DNA from: Atherix ibis
Lineage: Eukaryota; Arthropoda; Insecta; Diptera; Athericidae
NCBI GenBank assembly: GCA_958298945.1
Contig: OY282608.1
Location: 76,680,806 to 76,744,805, forward strand
Reading direction: 5' to 3'
DNA length: 64,000 nt
The position numbers were made by a program, and so were the translations under genes. Positions 48,641 to 60,270 of the stretch are shown here, piece after piece. The notes under the pieces are model-generated. The model did not search any database and had not been told where the DNA came from. It saw nothing but the letters and a program-made list of their open reading frames with translations. Position 1 is the stretch's first letter, and each line of letters begins with the position of its first letter.

Positions 48641-50649
48641 TGTTGGTTTGGTGGTTTGTTGGTTTGTTCGTTTGTTGGTTTGTTCGTTTGTTGGCTTGTT
48701 GGTTTGTTGGCTTCTTGGTGTGTTGGTTTGTTGGCTTGTTGGTTTGTTGGTTTGTTGGTTTGTTGGTTTGTTGGTTTGTTAGTTTGTTAGTTTGTTGGTT
48801 TGTTTGTTTGTTTGTTTGTTGGCTTGTTGGTTTGTTGGCTTGTTGGCTTGTTGGCATGTTGGTTTGTTGGTTTGTTGGTTTGTTGGGTTATTGGTTTGTT
48901 GGTTTGTTGGTTTGTTGGTTTGTTGGTTTGGTGGTTTATTGGTTTGTTGGCTTGTTGGCTTGTTGGCTTGTTGGCTTGTTGGTTTGTTGGTTTGTTGGTT
49001 TGTTGGTTTGTTGGTTTGTTGGTTTATTAGTTTGTTCGTTTGTTGGTTTGTTGGCTTGTTGGCTTGTTGGTTTGTTGGTTTGTTGGTTTGTTGGGTTGTT
49101 GGTTTGTTGGTTTGTTGATTTGTTGGTTTGTTTGTTTGTTTGTTTGTTGGTTTGTTGGTTTGTTAGTTTGTTGGTTTGTTAGTTTGTTGGTTTATTTGTT
49201 TGTTGGTTTGTTCGTTTGTTGGCTTGTTGGTTTGTTGGCTTGTTGGCTTGTTGGCTTGTTGGCTTGTTGGCTTGTTGGTTTGTTGGTTTGTTGGTTTGTT
49301 GGTTTGTTGGTTTGTTCGTTTGTTGGTTTGTTGGCTTGTTGGCTTGTTGGTTTGTTGGTTTGTTGGTTTGTTCCTTTGTTGGTTTGTTGGCTTGTTGGTT
49401 TGTTGGTTTGTTGGCTTGTTTGTTTATTGGTTTGTTGGTTTGTTGGTTTGTTGGGTTGTTGGGTTGTTGGTTTATTTGTTTGTTGGTTTGTTGATTTGTT
49501 GGTTTGTTGGTTTGTTTGTTTGTTTGTTTGTTGGTTTGTTGGTTTGTTGGTTTGTTGGTTTGTTGGTTTGTTGGTTTGTTTGTTTGTTTGTTTGTTGGTT
49601 TGTTCGTTTGTTGGCTTGTTGGTTTGTTGGCTTGTTGGCTTGTTGGCTTGTTAGTTTCTTGGTTTGTTGGTTTGTTGGTTTGTTGGTTTGTTCCTTTGTT
49701 GGTTTGTTGGCTTGTTGGCTTGTTGGTTTGTTGGTTTGTTGGTTTGTTGGTTTGTTGATTTGTTGGTTTATTTGTTTGTTGGTTTGTTGGCTTGTTGGTT
49801 TGTTGGCTTGTTGGCTTGTTGGTTTGTTGGTTTATTTGTTTGTTGGTTTGTTCGTTTGTTGGCTTGTTGGTTTGTTGGTTTGTTGGCTTGTTGGTTTGTT
49901 GGCTTGTTGGTTTGTTGGTTTGTTGGTTTGTTGGTTTGTTGGTTTGTTGGTTTTTTGGTTTGTTGGTTTTTTGGTTTGTTGGTTTGCTGGTTTGTTGGTT
50001 TGTTGGTTTGTTGGTTTGTTGGTTTGTTGGTTTGTTGGTTTTTGGTTTGTAGGCGTGTTTGTTTGTTGGTTTGTTGGGTTGTTCGTTTGTTGGTTTGTTG
50101 GTTTGTTTGTGTATTGGTTTGTCCGTTTGTTGGCTTGTCAGTTTGTTGGCTTGTTGCCTTGTTGGCTTGTTGGCTTGTTGGTTTGTTGGTTTGTTGGTTT
50201 GTTGGTTTGTTGGTTTGTTGGTTTGTTGGTTTGTTGGCTTGTTGGCTTGTTGGCTTGTTGGTTTGTTGGTTTGTTGGTTTGTTGGTTTGTTGGTTTATTT
50301 GTTTGTTGGTTTGTTGGCTTGTTGGTTTGTTGGCTTGTTGGCATGTTGGTTTTTTGTTTTGTTGGTTTGGTGGTTTGTTGGTTTGTTGGTTTGTTGGTTT
50401 GTTGATTTGTTGGTTTGTTGGTTTGTTGGTTTGTTTGTTTTTTTGGTTTGTTGGCTTATTGGTTTGTTGGTTTGTTGGTTTGTTGGTTTTTTTGGTTTGT
50501 TGGCTTGTTGGTTTGTTGGTTTGTTGGTTTGTGGGTCTGTTGGTTTGTTGGTTTGTTGGTTTGTTGGTTTGTTGGTTTGTTGGTTTGTTTGTTTGTTGGT
50601 TTTTTGGTTTGTTGGTTTGTTGGTTTTTTGGTTTGTTGGCTTATTGGTT
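48265..50649 (+). repeat. 2,385-bp tandem duplication, copy 1
   Basis: This block matches 50,650-53,034 at 2,385 bp (2,377 bp in the middle): TTTCTTGGTTTCTTGG 48279/50664, GACGGTTTG 48506/50891, CTTGGTGTG 48714/51099, TTCCTTTG 49373/51750 and 49693/52070, GTAGGCGTG 50049/52434. The block runs from domain II markers into the first domain III markers, so the II/III transition itself is duplicated. Confidence 0.93.
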
Positions 50650-53034
50650 TGTTGGTTTGTTGGTTTCTTGGTTTCTTGGTTTGTTGGTTTGTTGGTTTGT
50701 TGGTTTGTTGGTTTGTTGGTTTGTTGGTTTGTTGGTTTGTTGGCTTGTTGGTTTGTTGGTTTGTTGGTTTGTTGGTTTGTTTGCTTGTCGGTTTGTTCGT
50801 TTGTTGGCTTGTTGGTTTGTTCGTTTGTTGGCTTGTTGGTTTGTTGGCTTGTTGGCTTGTTGGCATGTTGGTTTGTTGGTTTGTTGGTTTGACGGTTTGT
50901 TGGTTTGTTGGTTTGTTGGTTTGTTGGTTTGTTGGTTTGTTGATTTGTTGATTTGTTGGTTTGTGGGTTTGTTGGTATGTTGGTTTATTTGTTTGTTCGT
51001 TTGTTGGTTTGTTGGTTTGTTGGTTTGTTGGTTTGGTGGTTTGTTGGTTTGTTCGTTTGTTGGTTTGTTCGTTTGTTGGCTTGTTGGTTTGTTGGCTTCT
51101 TGGTGTGTTGGTTTGTTGGCTTGTTGGTTTGTTGGTTTGTTGGTTTGTTGGTTTGTTGGTTTGTTAGTTTGTTAGTTTGTTGGTTTGTTTGTTTGTTTGT
51201 TTGTTGGCTTGTTGGTTTGTTGGCTTGTTGGCTTGTTGGCATGTTGGTTTGTTGGTTTGTTGGTTTGTTGGGTTATTGGTTTGTTGGTTTGTTGGTTTGT
51301 TGGTTTGTTGGTTTGGTGGTTTATTGGTTTGTTGGCTTGTTGGCTTGTTGGCTTGTTGGCTTGTTGGTTTGTTGGTTTGTTGGTTTGTTGGTTTGTTGGT
51401 TTGTTGGTTTATTAGTTTGTTCGTTTGTTGGTTTGTTGGCTTGTTGGCTTGTTGGTTTGTTGGTTTGTTGGTTTGTTGGGTTGTTGGTTTGTTGATTTGT
51501 TGGTTTGTTTGTTTGTTTGTTTGTTGGTTTGTTGGTTTGTTAGTTTGTTGGTTTGTTAGTTTGTTGGTTTATTTGTTTGTTGGTTTGTTCGTTTGTTGGC
51601 TTGTTGGTTTGTTGGCTTGTTGGCTTGTTGGCTTGTTGGCTTGTTGGCTTGTTGGTTTGTTGGTTTGTTGGTTTGTTGGTTTGTTGGTTTGTTCGTTTGT
51701 TGGTTTGTTGGCTTGTTGGCTTGTTGGTTTGTTGGTTTGTTGGTTTGTTCCTTTGTTGGTTTGTTGGCTTGTTGGTTTGTTGGTTTGTTGGCTTGTTTGT
51801 TTATTGGTTTGTTGGTTTGTTGGTTTGTTGGGTTGTTGGGTTGTTGGTTTATTTGTTTGTTGGTTTGTTGATTTGTTGGTTTGTTGGTTTGTTTGTTTGT
51901 TTGTTTGTTGGTTTGTTGGTTTGTTGGTTTGTTGGTTTGTTGGTTTGTTGGTTTGTTTGTTTGTTTGTTTGTTGGTTTGTTCGTTTGTTGGCTTGTTGGT
52001 TTGTTGGCTTGTTGGCTTGTTGGCTTGTTAGTTTCTTGGTTTGTTGGTTTGTTGGTTTGTTGGTTTGTTCCTTTGTTGGTTTGTTGGCTTGTTGGCTTGT
52101 TGGTTTGTTGGTTTGTTGGTTTGTTGGTTTGTTGATTTGTTGGTTTATTTGTTTGTTGGTTTGTTGGCTTGTTGGTTTGTTGGCTTGTTGGCTTGTTGGT
52201 TTGTTGGTTTATTTGTTTGTTGGTTTGTTCGTTTGTTGGCTTGTTGGTTTGTTGGTTTGTTGGCTTGTTGGTTTGTTGGCTTGTTGGTTTGTTGGTTTGT
52301 TGGTTTGTTGGTTTGTTGGTTTGTTGGTTTTTTGGTTTGTTGGTTTTTTGGTTTGTTGGTTTGCTGGTTTGTTGGTTTGTTGGTTTGTTGGTTTGTTGGT
52401 TTGTTGGTTTGTTGGTTTGTTGGTTTTTGGTTTGTAGGCGTGTTTGTTTGTTGGTTTGTTGGGTTGTTCGTTTGTTGGTTTGTTGGTTTGTTTGTGTATT
52501 GGTTTGTCCGTTTGTTGGCTTGTCAGTTTGTTGGCTTGTTGCCTTGTTGGCTTGTTGGCTTGTTGGGTTGTTGGTTTGTTGGTTTGTTGGTTTGTTGGTT
52601 TGTTGGTTTGTTGGTTTGTTCGCTTGTTGGCTTGTTGGCTTGTTGGTTTGTTGGTTTGTTGGTTTGTTGGTTTGTTGGTTTATTTGTTTGTTGGTTTGTT
52701 GGCTTGTTGGTTTGTTGGCTTGTTGGCATGTTGGTTTTTTGTTTTGTTGGTTTGGTGGTTTGTTGGTTTGTTGGTTTGTTGGTTTGTTGATTTGTTGGTT
52801 TGTTGGTTTGTTGGTTTGTTTGTTTTTTTGGTTTGTTGGCTTATTGGTTTGTTGGTTTGTTGGTTTGTTGGTTTTTTTGGTTTGTTGGCTTGTTGGTTTG
52901 TTGGTTTGTTGGTTTGTGGGTCTGTTGGTTTGTTGGTTTGTTGGTTTGTTGGTTTGTTGGTTTGTTGGTTTGTTTGTTTGTTGGTTTTTTGGTTTGTTGG
53001 TTTGTTGGTTTTTTGGTTTGTTGGCTTATTGGTT
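50650..53034 (+). repeat. 2,385-bp tandem duplication, copy 2
   Basis: This is a direct, near-identical copy adjoining copy 1. Observed differences are one 8-mer fewer near 51,480, one more near 52,400, GGGTTGTTGG at ~52564 against GGTTTGTTGG, and GTTCGCTTG at ~52619 against GTTGGCTTG. Homology stops at ~53,035, where TTTTTTGGTTTG replaces the TTTCTTGG that opens copy 2. It is among the youngest-looking events in the window. Confidence 0.93.
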
Positions 53035-54633
53035 TGTTGGTTTTTTGGTTTGTTGGCTTGTTGGTTTGTTGGCTTGTTGGCTTGTTGGTTTGTTGGTTTG
53101 TTGGTTTGTTGGTTTGTTGGTTTGTTGGTTTGTTGATTTGTTGGTTTGATTGTTTGTTGGTTTGTTGGTTTGTTGGTTTGTTGGTTTGTTGGCTTGTTGG
53201 TTTGTTGGCTTGTTGGCTTGTTGGTTGTTGGTTGTTGGTTTGTTGGTTTGTTGGTTTGTTGGTTTGTTGGTTTGTTGGTTTGTTGGTTTGTTGGTTTGTT
53301 GGTTTGTTGGTTTGTTGGTTTGTTGGTTTTGTTGGTTTGTTGGTTTGTTGGTTTGTTGGTTTGTTGGTTTGTTGGTTTGTTGGCTTGTTGGTTTGTTGGT
53401 TTGTTCGTTTGTTGGCTTGTTGGTTTGTTGGCTTGTTGGCATGTTGGTTTCTTGGTTTATTGGTTTCTTGGTTTGTTGGTTTTTTGGTTTGTTGGTTTGT
53501 TCGTTTGTTGGTTTGTTGGTTTGTTGGTTTGTGTGTTTGTTGGTTTGTTGGTTTGTTGGTTTGTTGGTTTGTTTGTTTTTGGTTTGTAGGCGTGTTTGTT
53601 TGTTGGTTTGGTCCTTTGTTGGTTTGTTGGCTTGTTGGCTTGTTGGTTTGTTGGTTTGTTGGTTTGTTGATTTGTTGGTTTATTTGTTTGTTGGTTTGTT
53701 GGCTTGTTGGTTGGTTGGCTTGTTGGCTTGTTGGTTTGTTGGTTTCTTTGTTTGTTGGTTTGTTCGTTTGTTGGCTTGTTGGTTTGTTGGTTTGTTGGCT
53801 TGTTGGTTTGTTGGTTTGTTGGTTTGTTGGTTTGTTGGTTTGTTGGTTTGTTGGTTTGTTGGTTTGTTGGTTTTTGGTTTGTTGGTTTGTTGGTTTGTTG
53901 GTTTGTTGGTTTGTTGGTTTGTTGGTTTGTTGGTTTGTTAGTTTTTAGTTTGTAGGCGTGTTTGTTTGTTGGTTTGTTGGGTTGTTCGTTTGTTGGTTTG
54001 TTGGTTTGTTTGTGTGTTGGTTTGTCCGTTTCTTGACTTGTCAGTTTGTTGGCTTGTTGCCTTGTTGGCTTGTTGGCTTGTTGGTTTGTTGGTTTGTTGG
54101 TTTGTTGGTTTGTTGGTTTGTTGGTTTGTTGGTTTGTTGGTTTGTTGGTTTGTTGGTTTTTGGTTTGTAGGCGTGTTTGTTTGTTGGTTTGTTGGGTTGT
54201 TCGTTTGTTGGTTTGTTGGTTTGTTTGTGTGTTGGTTTGTCCGTTTGTTGGCTTGTCAGTTTGTTGGCTTGTTGCCTTGTTGGCTTGTTGGCTTGTTGGT
54301 TTGTTGGTTTGTTGGTTTGTTGGTTTGTTGGTTTGTTGGTTTGTTGGTTTGTTGGCTTGTTGGCTTGTTGGTTTGTTGGTTTGTTGGTTTGTTGGTTTGT
54401 TGGTTTGTTGGTTTGTTGGTTTATTTGTTTGTTGGTTTGTTGGCTTGTTGGTTTGTTGGCTTGTTGGCATGTTGGTTTGTTGGTTTGTTGGTTTGGTGGT
54501 TTGTTGGTTTGTTGGTTTGTTGGTTTGTTGGTTTGTTGGTTTGTTGGTTTGTTGGTTTATTTGTTTTTTTTTTGGTTTGTTGGCTTATTGGTTTGTTGGT
54601 TTGTTGGTTTGTTGGTTTGTTGGTTTGTTGGTT
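53035..54633 (+). repeat. Domain III, partial HOR lead-in
   Basis: This stretch carries a P-type GTAGGCGTG (53586), then two Q-type sites only 215 bp apart (53952, with altered TTTTTAGTTTG, and 54167). It also has GGTTGTTGGTTGTTGG near 53222, GTTTTGTTGG near 53326 and a run of ten T at 54564-54573. The R-type block of the full HOR is missing. Confidence 0.78.
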
Positions 54634-57616
54634 CCTTCGTTTGTTGGTTTTTTTGGTTTGTTAGTTTGTTTGTTGGTTGGTTTGTTGGTTTTTTTGGTTT
54701 GTTGGCTTGTTGGTTTGTTGGTTTGTTGGTTTGTTGGTCTGTTGGTTTGTTGGTTTGTTGGTTTGTTGGTTTGTTGGTTTGTTTGTTTGTTGGTTTTTTG
54801 GTTTGTTGGTTTGTTGGTTTTTTGGTTTGTTGGCTTATTGGTTTGTTGGTTTTTTGCTTTGTTGGCTTGTTGGTTTGTTGGTTTGATGGTTTGTGGTTTG
54901 ATGGTTTGTTGGTTTGTTGGTTTGTTGGTTTGTTGGTTTGTTGGCTTGTTGGTTTGTTGGCTTGTTGGCTTGTTGGTTGTTGGTTTGTTGGTTTGTTGGT
55001 TTGTTGGTTTGTTGGTTTGTTGGTTTGTTGGTTTGTTGGTTTGTTGGTTTGTTGGTTTGTTGGTTTGTTGGTTTGTTGGCTTGTTGGTTTGTTGGTTTGT
55101 TGGCTTGTTTGTTTGTTGGTTTGTTCGTTTGTTGGCTTGTTGGTTTGTTCGCTTGTTGGAATGTTGGTTTCTTGGTTTGTTGGTTTCTTGGTTTGTTGGT
55201 TTTTTGGTTTGTTGGTTTGTTCGTTTGTTGGTTTGTTGGTTTGTTGGTTTGTTGGTTTGTTGGTTTGTTGGTTTGTTGGTTTGTTGGTTTGTTGGTTTGT
55301 TGGTTTGTTGGTTTGTTGGTTTGTTGGTTTGTTTGTTTATGGTTTGTAGGCGTGTTTGTTTGTTGGTTTGGTCCTTTGTTGGTTTGTTGGCTTGTTGGCT
55401 TGTTGGTTTATTGGTTTGTTGGTTTGTTGATTTGTTGGTTTATTTGTTTGTTGGTTTGTTGGCTTGTTGGTTTGTTGGCTTGTTGGCTTGTTGGTTTGTT
55501 GGTTTCTTTGTTTGTTGGTTTGTTCGTTTGTTGGCTTGTTGGTTTGTTGGTTTGTTGGCTTGTTGGTTTGTTGGTTTGTTGGTTTGTTGGTTTGTTGGTT
55601 TGTTGGTTTGTTGGTTTGTTGGTTTGTTGGTTTGTTGGTTTGTTGGTTTGTTGGTTTTTTGGTTTGTTGGTTTGTTGGTTTGTTGGTTTGTTGGTTTGTT
55701 GGTTTGTTGGTTTGTTGGTTTGTTGGTTTGTTGGTTTGTTGGTTTTTGGTTTGTAGGCGTGTTTGTTTGTTGGTTTGTTGGGTTGTTCGTTTGTTGGTTT
55801 GTTGGTTTGTTTGTGTGTTGGTTTGTCCGTTTGTTGGCTTGTCAGTTTGTTGGCTTGTTGCCTTGTTGGCTTGTTGGCTTGTTGGTTTGTTGGTTTGTTG
55901 GTTTGTTGGTTTGTTGGCTTGTTGGTTTGTTGGTTTGTTGGTTTGTTGGTTTGTTGGTTTATTTGTTTGTTGGTTTGTTGGCTTGTTGGTTTGTTGGCTT
56001 GTTGGCTTGTTGGTTTGTTGGTTTGTTTGTTTGTTGGTTTGTTCGTTTGTTGGCTTATTGGTTTGTTGGCTTGTTGGCTTGTTGGCATGTTGGTTTGTTG
56101 GTTTGTTGGTTTGGTGGTTTGTTGGTTTGTTGGTTTGTTGGTTTGTTGATTTGTTGGTTTGTTGGTTTGTTGGTTTGTTGGTTTGTTTGTTTTTTTGGTT
56201 TGTTGGCTTATTAGTTTGTTGGTTTGTTGGTTTGTTAGTTTGTTGGTTCCTTCGTTTGTTGGTTTGTTAGTTTGTTGGTTTGTTGGTTTGTTGGTTTTTT
56301 TGGTTTGTTGGCTTGTTGGTTTGTTGGTTTGTTGGTTTGTTGGTCTGTTGGTTTGTTGGTTTGTTGGTTTGTTGGTTTGTTGGTTTGTTGGTTTGTTTGT
56401 TTGTTGGTTTTTTGGTTTGTTGGTTTGTTGGTTTTTTGGTTTGTTGGCTTATTGGTTTGTTGGTTTTTTGGTTTGTTGGCTTGTTGGTTTGTTGGCTTGT
56501 TGGCTTGTCGGTTTGTTGGTTTGTTGGTTTGTTGGTTTGTTGGTTTGTTGGTTTGTTGGTTTGATGGTTTGTTGATTTGTTGGTTTGTTGGTTTGTTGGT
56601 TTGTTGGCTTGTTGGTTTGTTGGCTTGTTGGCTTGTTGGTTGTTAGTTTGTTGGTTTGTTGGTTTGTTGGTTTGTTGGTTTGTTGGTTTGTTGGTTTGTT
56701 GGTTTGTTGGTTTGTTGGTTTGTTGGTTTGTTGGTTTGTTGGTTTGTTGGTTTGTTGGTTTGTTGGTTTGTTGGTTTGTTGGTTTGTTGGTTTGTTGGTT
56801 TGTTGGTTTGTTGGTTTGTTGGTTTGTTGGTTTGTTGGTTTGTTGGCTTGTTGGTTTGTTGGTTTGTTCGTTTGTTGGCTTGTTGGTTTGTTGGCTTGTT
56901 GGTATGCTGATTTCTTGGTTTGTTGGTTTCTTGGTTTGTTGGTTTGTTCGTTTGTTGGTTTGTTGGTTTTTCGGTTTGTTGGTTTGTTGGTTTGTTGGTT
57001 TGTTGGTTTGTTGGTTTGTTTGTTTTTGGTTTGTAGGCGTGTTTGTTTGTTGGTTTGTTCATTTGTTGGCTTGTTGGTTTGTTGGTTTGTTGGTTTGTTG
57101 GTTTGTTGGTTTGTTGGTTTGTTGGTTTGTTGGTTTGTTGGTTTATTTGTTTGTTAGTTTGTTAGTTTGTTGATTTGTTGGTTTGTTTGTTTGTTGGTTT
57201 GTTGGTTTGTTGGTTTGTTTGTTTGTTGGTTTGTTTGTGTGTTGGTTTGTCCGTTTGTTGGCTTGTTGGTTTGTTGGCTTGTTTCCTTGTTGGCTTGTTG
57301 GCTTGTTGGTTTGTTGGTTTGTTGGTTTGTTGGTTTGTTGGTTTGTTGGTTTGTTGGTTTGTTGGCTTGTTGGCTTGTTGGTTTGTTGGTTTGTTGATTT
57401 GTTGGTTTGTTGGTTTATTTGTTTGTTGGTTTGTTGGCTTGTTGGTTTGTTGGCTTGTTGGCATGTTGGTTTGTTGGTTTGTTGGTTTGGTGGTTTGTTG
57501 GTTTGTTGGTTTGTTGGTTTGTTGGTTTGTTGGTTTGTTGGTTTGTTGGTTTGTTGGTTTGTTTGTTTTTTTGGTTTGTTGGCTTATTGGTTTGTTGGTT
57601 TGTTGGTTTGTTGGTT
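54634..57616 (+). repeat. Domain III dimeric HOR, copy 1 (2.98 kb)
   Basis: Marker order is TTCCTTCG type alpha (54634), P-type GTAGGCGTG (55346), Q-type (55753), TTCCTTCG type beta (56249) and R-type (57033). The next alpha is at 57617. Alpha and beta differ in context: beta is preceded by GTTAGTTTGTTGG. The copy contains one of the longest pure runs in the window, ~56,652-56,844 (about 24 units). Confidence 0.82.
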
Positions 57617-60270
57617 CCTTCGTTTGTTGGTTTTTTTCGTTTGTTGGTTTGTTAGTTTGATTGTTTGTTGGTTTGTTGGTTTTTTTGGTTTGTTGGTTTG
57701 TTGGTTTGTTGGTTTGTTGGTTTGTTGGTCTGTTGGTTTGTTGGTTTGTTGGTTTGTTGGTTTGTTTGTTTGTGGGTTTTTTGGTTTGTTAGTTGGTTGG
57801 TTTTTTGGTTTGTTGGCTTATTGGTTTGTTGGTTTTTTGGTTTGTTGGCTTGTTGGTTTGTTGGTTTGATGGTTTGTTGGTTTGATGGTTTGTTGGTTTG
57901 TTGGTTTGTTGGTTTGTTGGTTTGTTGGCTTGTTGGTTTGTTGGCTTGTTGGCTTGTTGGTTGTTGGTTTGTTGGTTTGTTGGTTTGTTGGTTTGTTGGT
58001 TTGTTGGTTTGTTGAATTGTTAGTTTGTTGGTTTGTTGGTTTGTTGGTTTGTTGGTTTGTTGGTTTGTTGGCTTGTTGGTTTGTTGGTTTGTTCGTTTGT
58101 TGGCTTGTTGGTTTGTTGGCTTGTTGGCATGTTGGTATCTTGGTTTGTTGTTTTCTTGGTTTGTTGGTTTTTTGGTTTGTTGGTTTGTTCGTTTGTTGGT
58201 TTGTTGGTTTGTTGGTTTGTTGGTTTGTTGGTTGGTTGGTTTGTTGGTTTGTTGGTTTGTTGGTTTGTTGGTTTGTTTGTTTATGGTTTGTAGGCGTGTT
58301 TGTTTGTTGGTTTGGTCCTTTGTTGGTTTGTTGGCTTGTTGGTTTGTTGGTTTGTTGGTTTGTTGATTTGTTGGTTTATTTGTTTGTTGGTTTGTTGGCT
58401 TGTTGGTTTGTTGGCTTGTTGGCTTGTTGGTTTGTTGGTTTCTTTGTTTGTTCGTTTGTTCGTTTGTTGGCTTGTTGGTTTGTTGGTTTGTTGGCTTGTT
58501 GGTTTGTTGGTTTGTTGGTTTGTTGGCTTGTCAGTTTGTTGGCTTGTTGCCTTGTTGGCTTGTTGGCTTGTTGGTTTGTTGGTTTGTTGGTTTGTTGGTT
58601 TGTTGGCTTGTTGGTTTGTTGGTTTGTTGGTTTGTTGGTTTGTTGGTTTATTTGTTTGTTGGTTTGTTGGCTTGTTGGTTTGTTGGCTTGTTGGCTTGTT
58701 GGTTTGTTGGTTTGTTTGTTTGTTCGTTTGTTGGCTTATTGGTTTGTTGGCTTGTTGGCTTGTTGGCATGTTGGTTTGTTGGTTTGTTGGTTTGTTGGTT
58801 TGTTGGTTTGTTGGTTTGTTGGTTTGTTGGTTTGTTGGTTTGTTGGTTTGTTGGTTTGTTGGTTTGTTGGTTTGTTGGTTTGTTGGTTTGTTGGTTTGTT
58901 GGTTTGTTGGTTTGTTGGTTTGTTTGTTTTTTTGGTTTGTTGGCTTATTAGTTTGTTGGTTTGTTGGTTTGTTAGTTTGTTGGTTCCTTCGTTTGTTGGT
59001 TTTTTTGGTTTGTTGGTTTGTTAGTTTGTTGGTTTGTTGGTTTGTTGGTTTTTTTGGTTTGTTGGCTTGTTGGTTTGTTGGTTTGTTGGTTTGTTGGTCT
59101 GTTGGTTTGTTGGTTTGTTGGTTTGTTGGTTTGTTGGTTTGTTGGTTTGTTTGTTTGTTGGTTTTTTGGTTTGTTGGTTTGTTGGTTTTTTAGTTTGTTG
59201 GCTTATTGGTTTGTTGGTTTTTTGGTTTGTTGGCTTGTTGGTTTGTTGGCTTGTTGGCTTGTCGGTTTGTTGGTTTGTTGGTTTGTTGGTTTGTTGGTTT
59301 GTTGGTTTGTTGGTTTGATGGTTTGTTGGTTTGTTGGTTTGTTGGTTTGTTGGTTTGTTGGCTTGTTGGTTTGTTGGCTTGTTGGCTTGTTGGTTGTTAG
59401 TTTGTTGGTTTGTTGGTTTGTTGGTTTGTTGGTTTGTTGGTTTGTTGGTTTGTTGGTTTGTTGGTTTGTTGGTTTGTTGGTTTGTTGGTTTGTTGGTTTG
59501 TTGGTTTGTTGGTTTGTTGGTTTGTTGGTTTGTTGGTTTGTTGGTTTGTTGGTTTGTTGGTTTGTTGGTTTGTTCGTTTGTTGGTTTGTTGGCTTGTTGG
59601 TTTGTTGGTTTGTTCGTTTGTTGGCTTGTTGGTTTGTTGGCTTGTTGGCATGTTGATTTCTTGGTTTGTTGGTTTCTTGGTTTGTTGGTTTGTTGGTTTG
59701 TTGGTTTGTTGGTTTTTCGGTTTGTTGGTTTGTTGGTTTGTTGGTTTGTTGGTTTGTTGGTTTGTTTGTTTTTGGTTTGTAGGCGTGTTTGTTTGTTGGT
59801 TTGTTCGTTTGTTGGCTTGTTGGTTTGTTGGTTTGTTGGTTTGTTGGTTTGTTTGTTGGTTTGTTTGTTTGTTGGTTTGTTTGTGTGTTGGTTTGTCCGT
59901 TTGTTGGCTTGTTGGTTTGTTGGCTTGTTTCCTTGTTGGCTTGTTGGCTTGTTGGTTTGTTGGTTTGTTGGTTTTTTGGTTTGTTGGTTTGTTGGTTTGT
60001 TGGTTTGTTGGCTTGTTGGCTTGTTGGTTTGTTGGTTTGTTGGTTTGTTGGTTTGTTGGTTTATTTGTTTGTTGGTTTGTTGGCTTGTTGGTTTGTTGGC
60101 TTGTTGGCATGTTGGTTTGTTGGTTTGTTGGGTTGGTGGTTTGTTGGTTTGTTGGTTTGTTGGTTTGTTGGTTTGTTGGTTTGTTGGTTTGTTGGTTTGT
60201 TGGTTTGTTGGTTTGTTTGTTTTTTTGGTTTGTTATCTTATTGGTTTGTTAGTTTGTTGGTTTGTTGGTT
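57617..60270 (+). repeat. Domain III dimeric HOR, copy 2 (2.65 kb)
   Basis: The same order is present: alpha 57617, P 58290, Q remnant ~58530 (GTCAGTTTG and GTTGCCTTG kept, GTAGGCGTG lost), beta 58986, R 59779, next alpha 60271. The alpha-side TTAGTTTGATTGTTTG (~57653) is shared with copy 3 (~60307). The loss of part of Q accounts for its shorter length. Confidence 0.82.

Larger units (their letters stand above)
35270..50040 (+). repeat. Array domain II
   Basis: This domain has its own diagnostic variants. TTCCTTTGTTGG (CC position) is at 37295, 37615, 39995, 40307, 40939, 41251, 42731, 43358, 45939, 49373 and 49693, with duplicated copies at 51750 and 52070. TTTAATTG is at 37835, 41511, 42959, 43586 and 46183. 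CTTGGTGTG is at 36748, 39368, 40576, 45369 and 48714. GGTGTATTTG followed by GTTGTTGTTGG is at 35542, 38298, 44057, 44525 and 46830. Domain I markers are absent. Confidence 0.85.
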
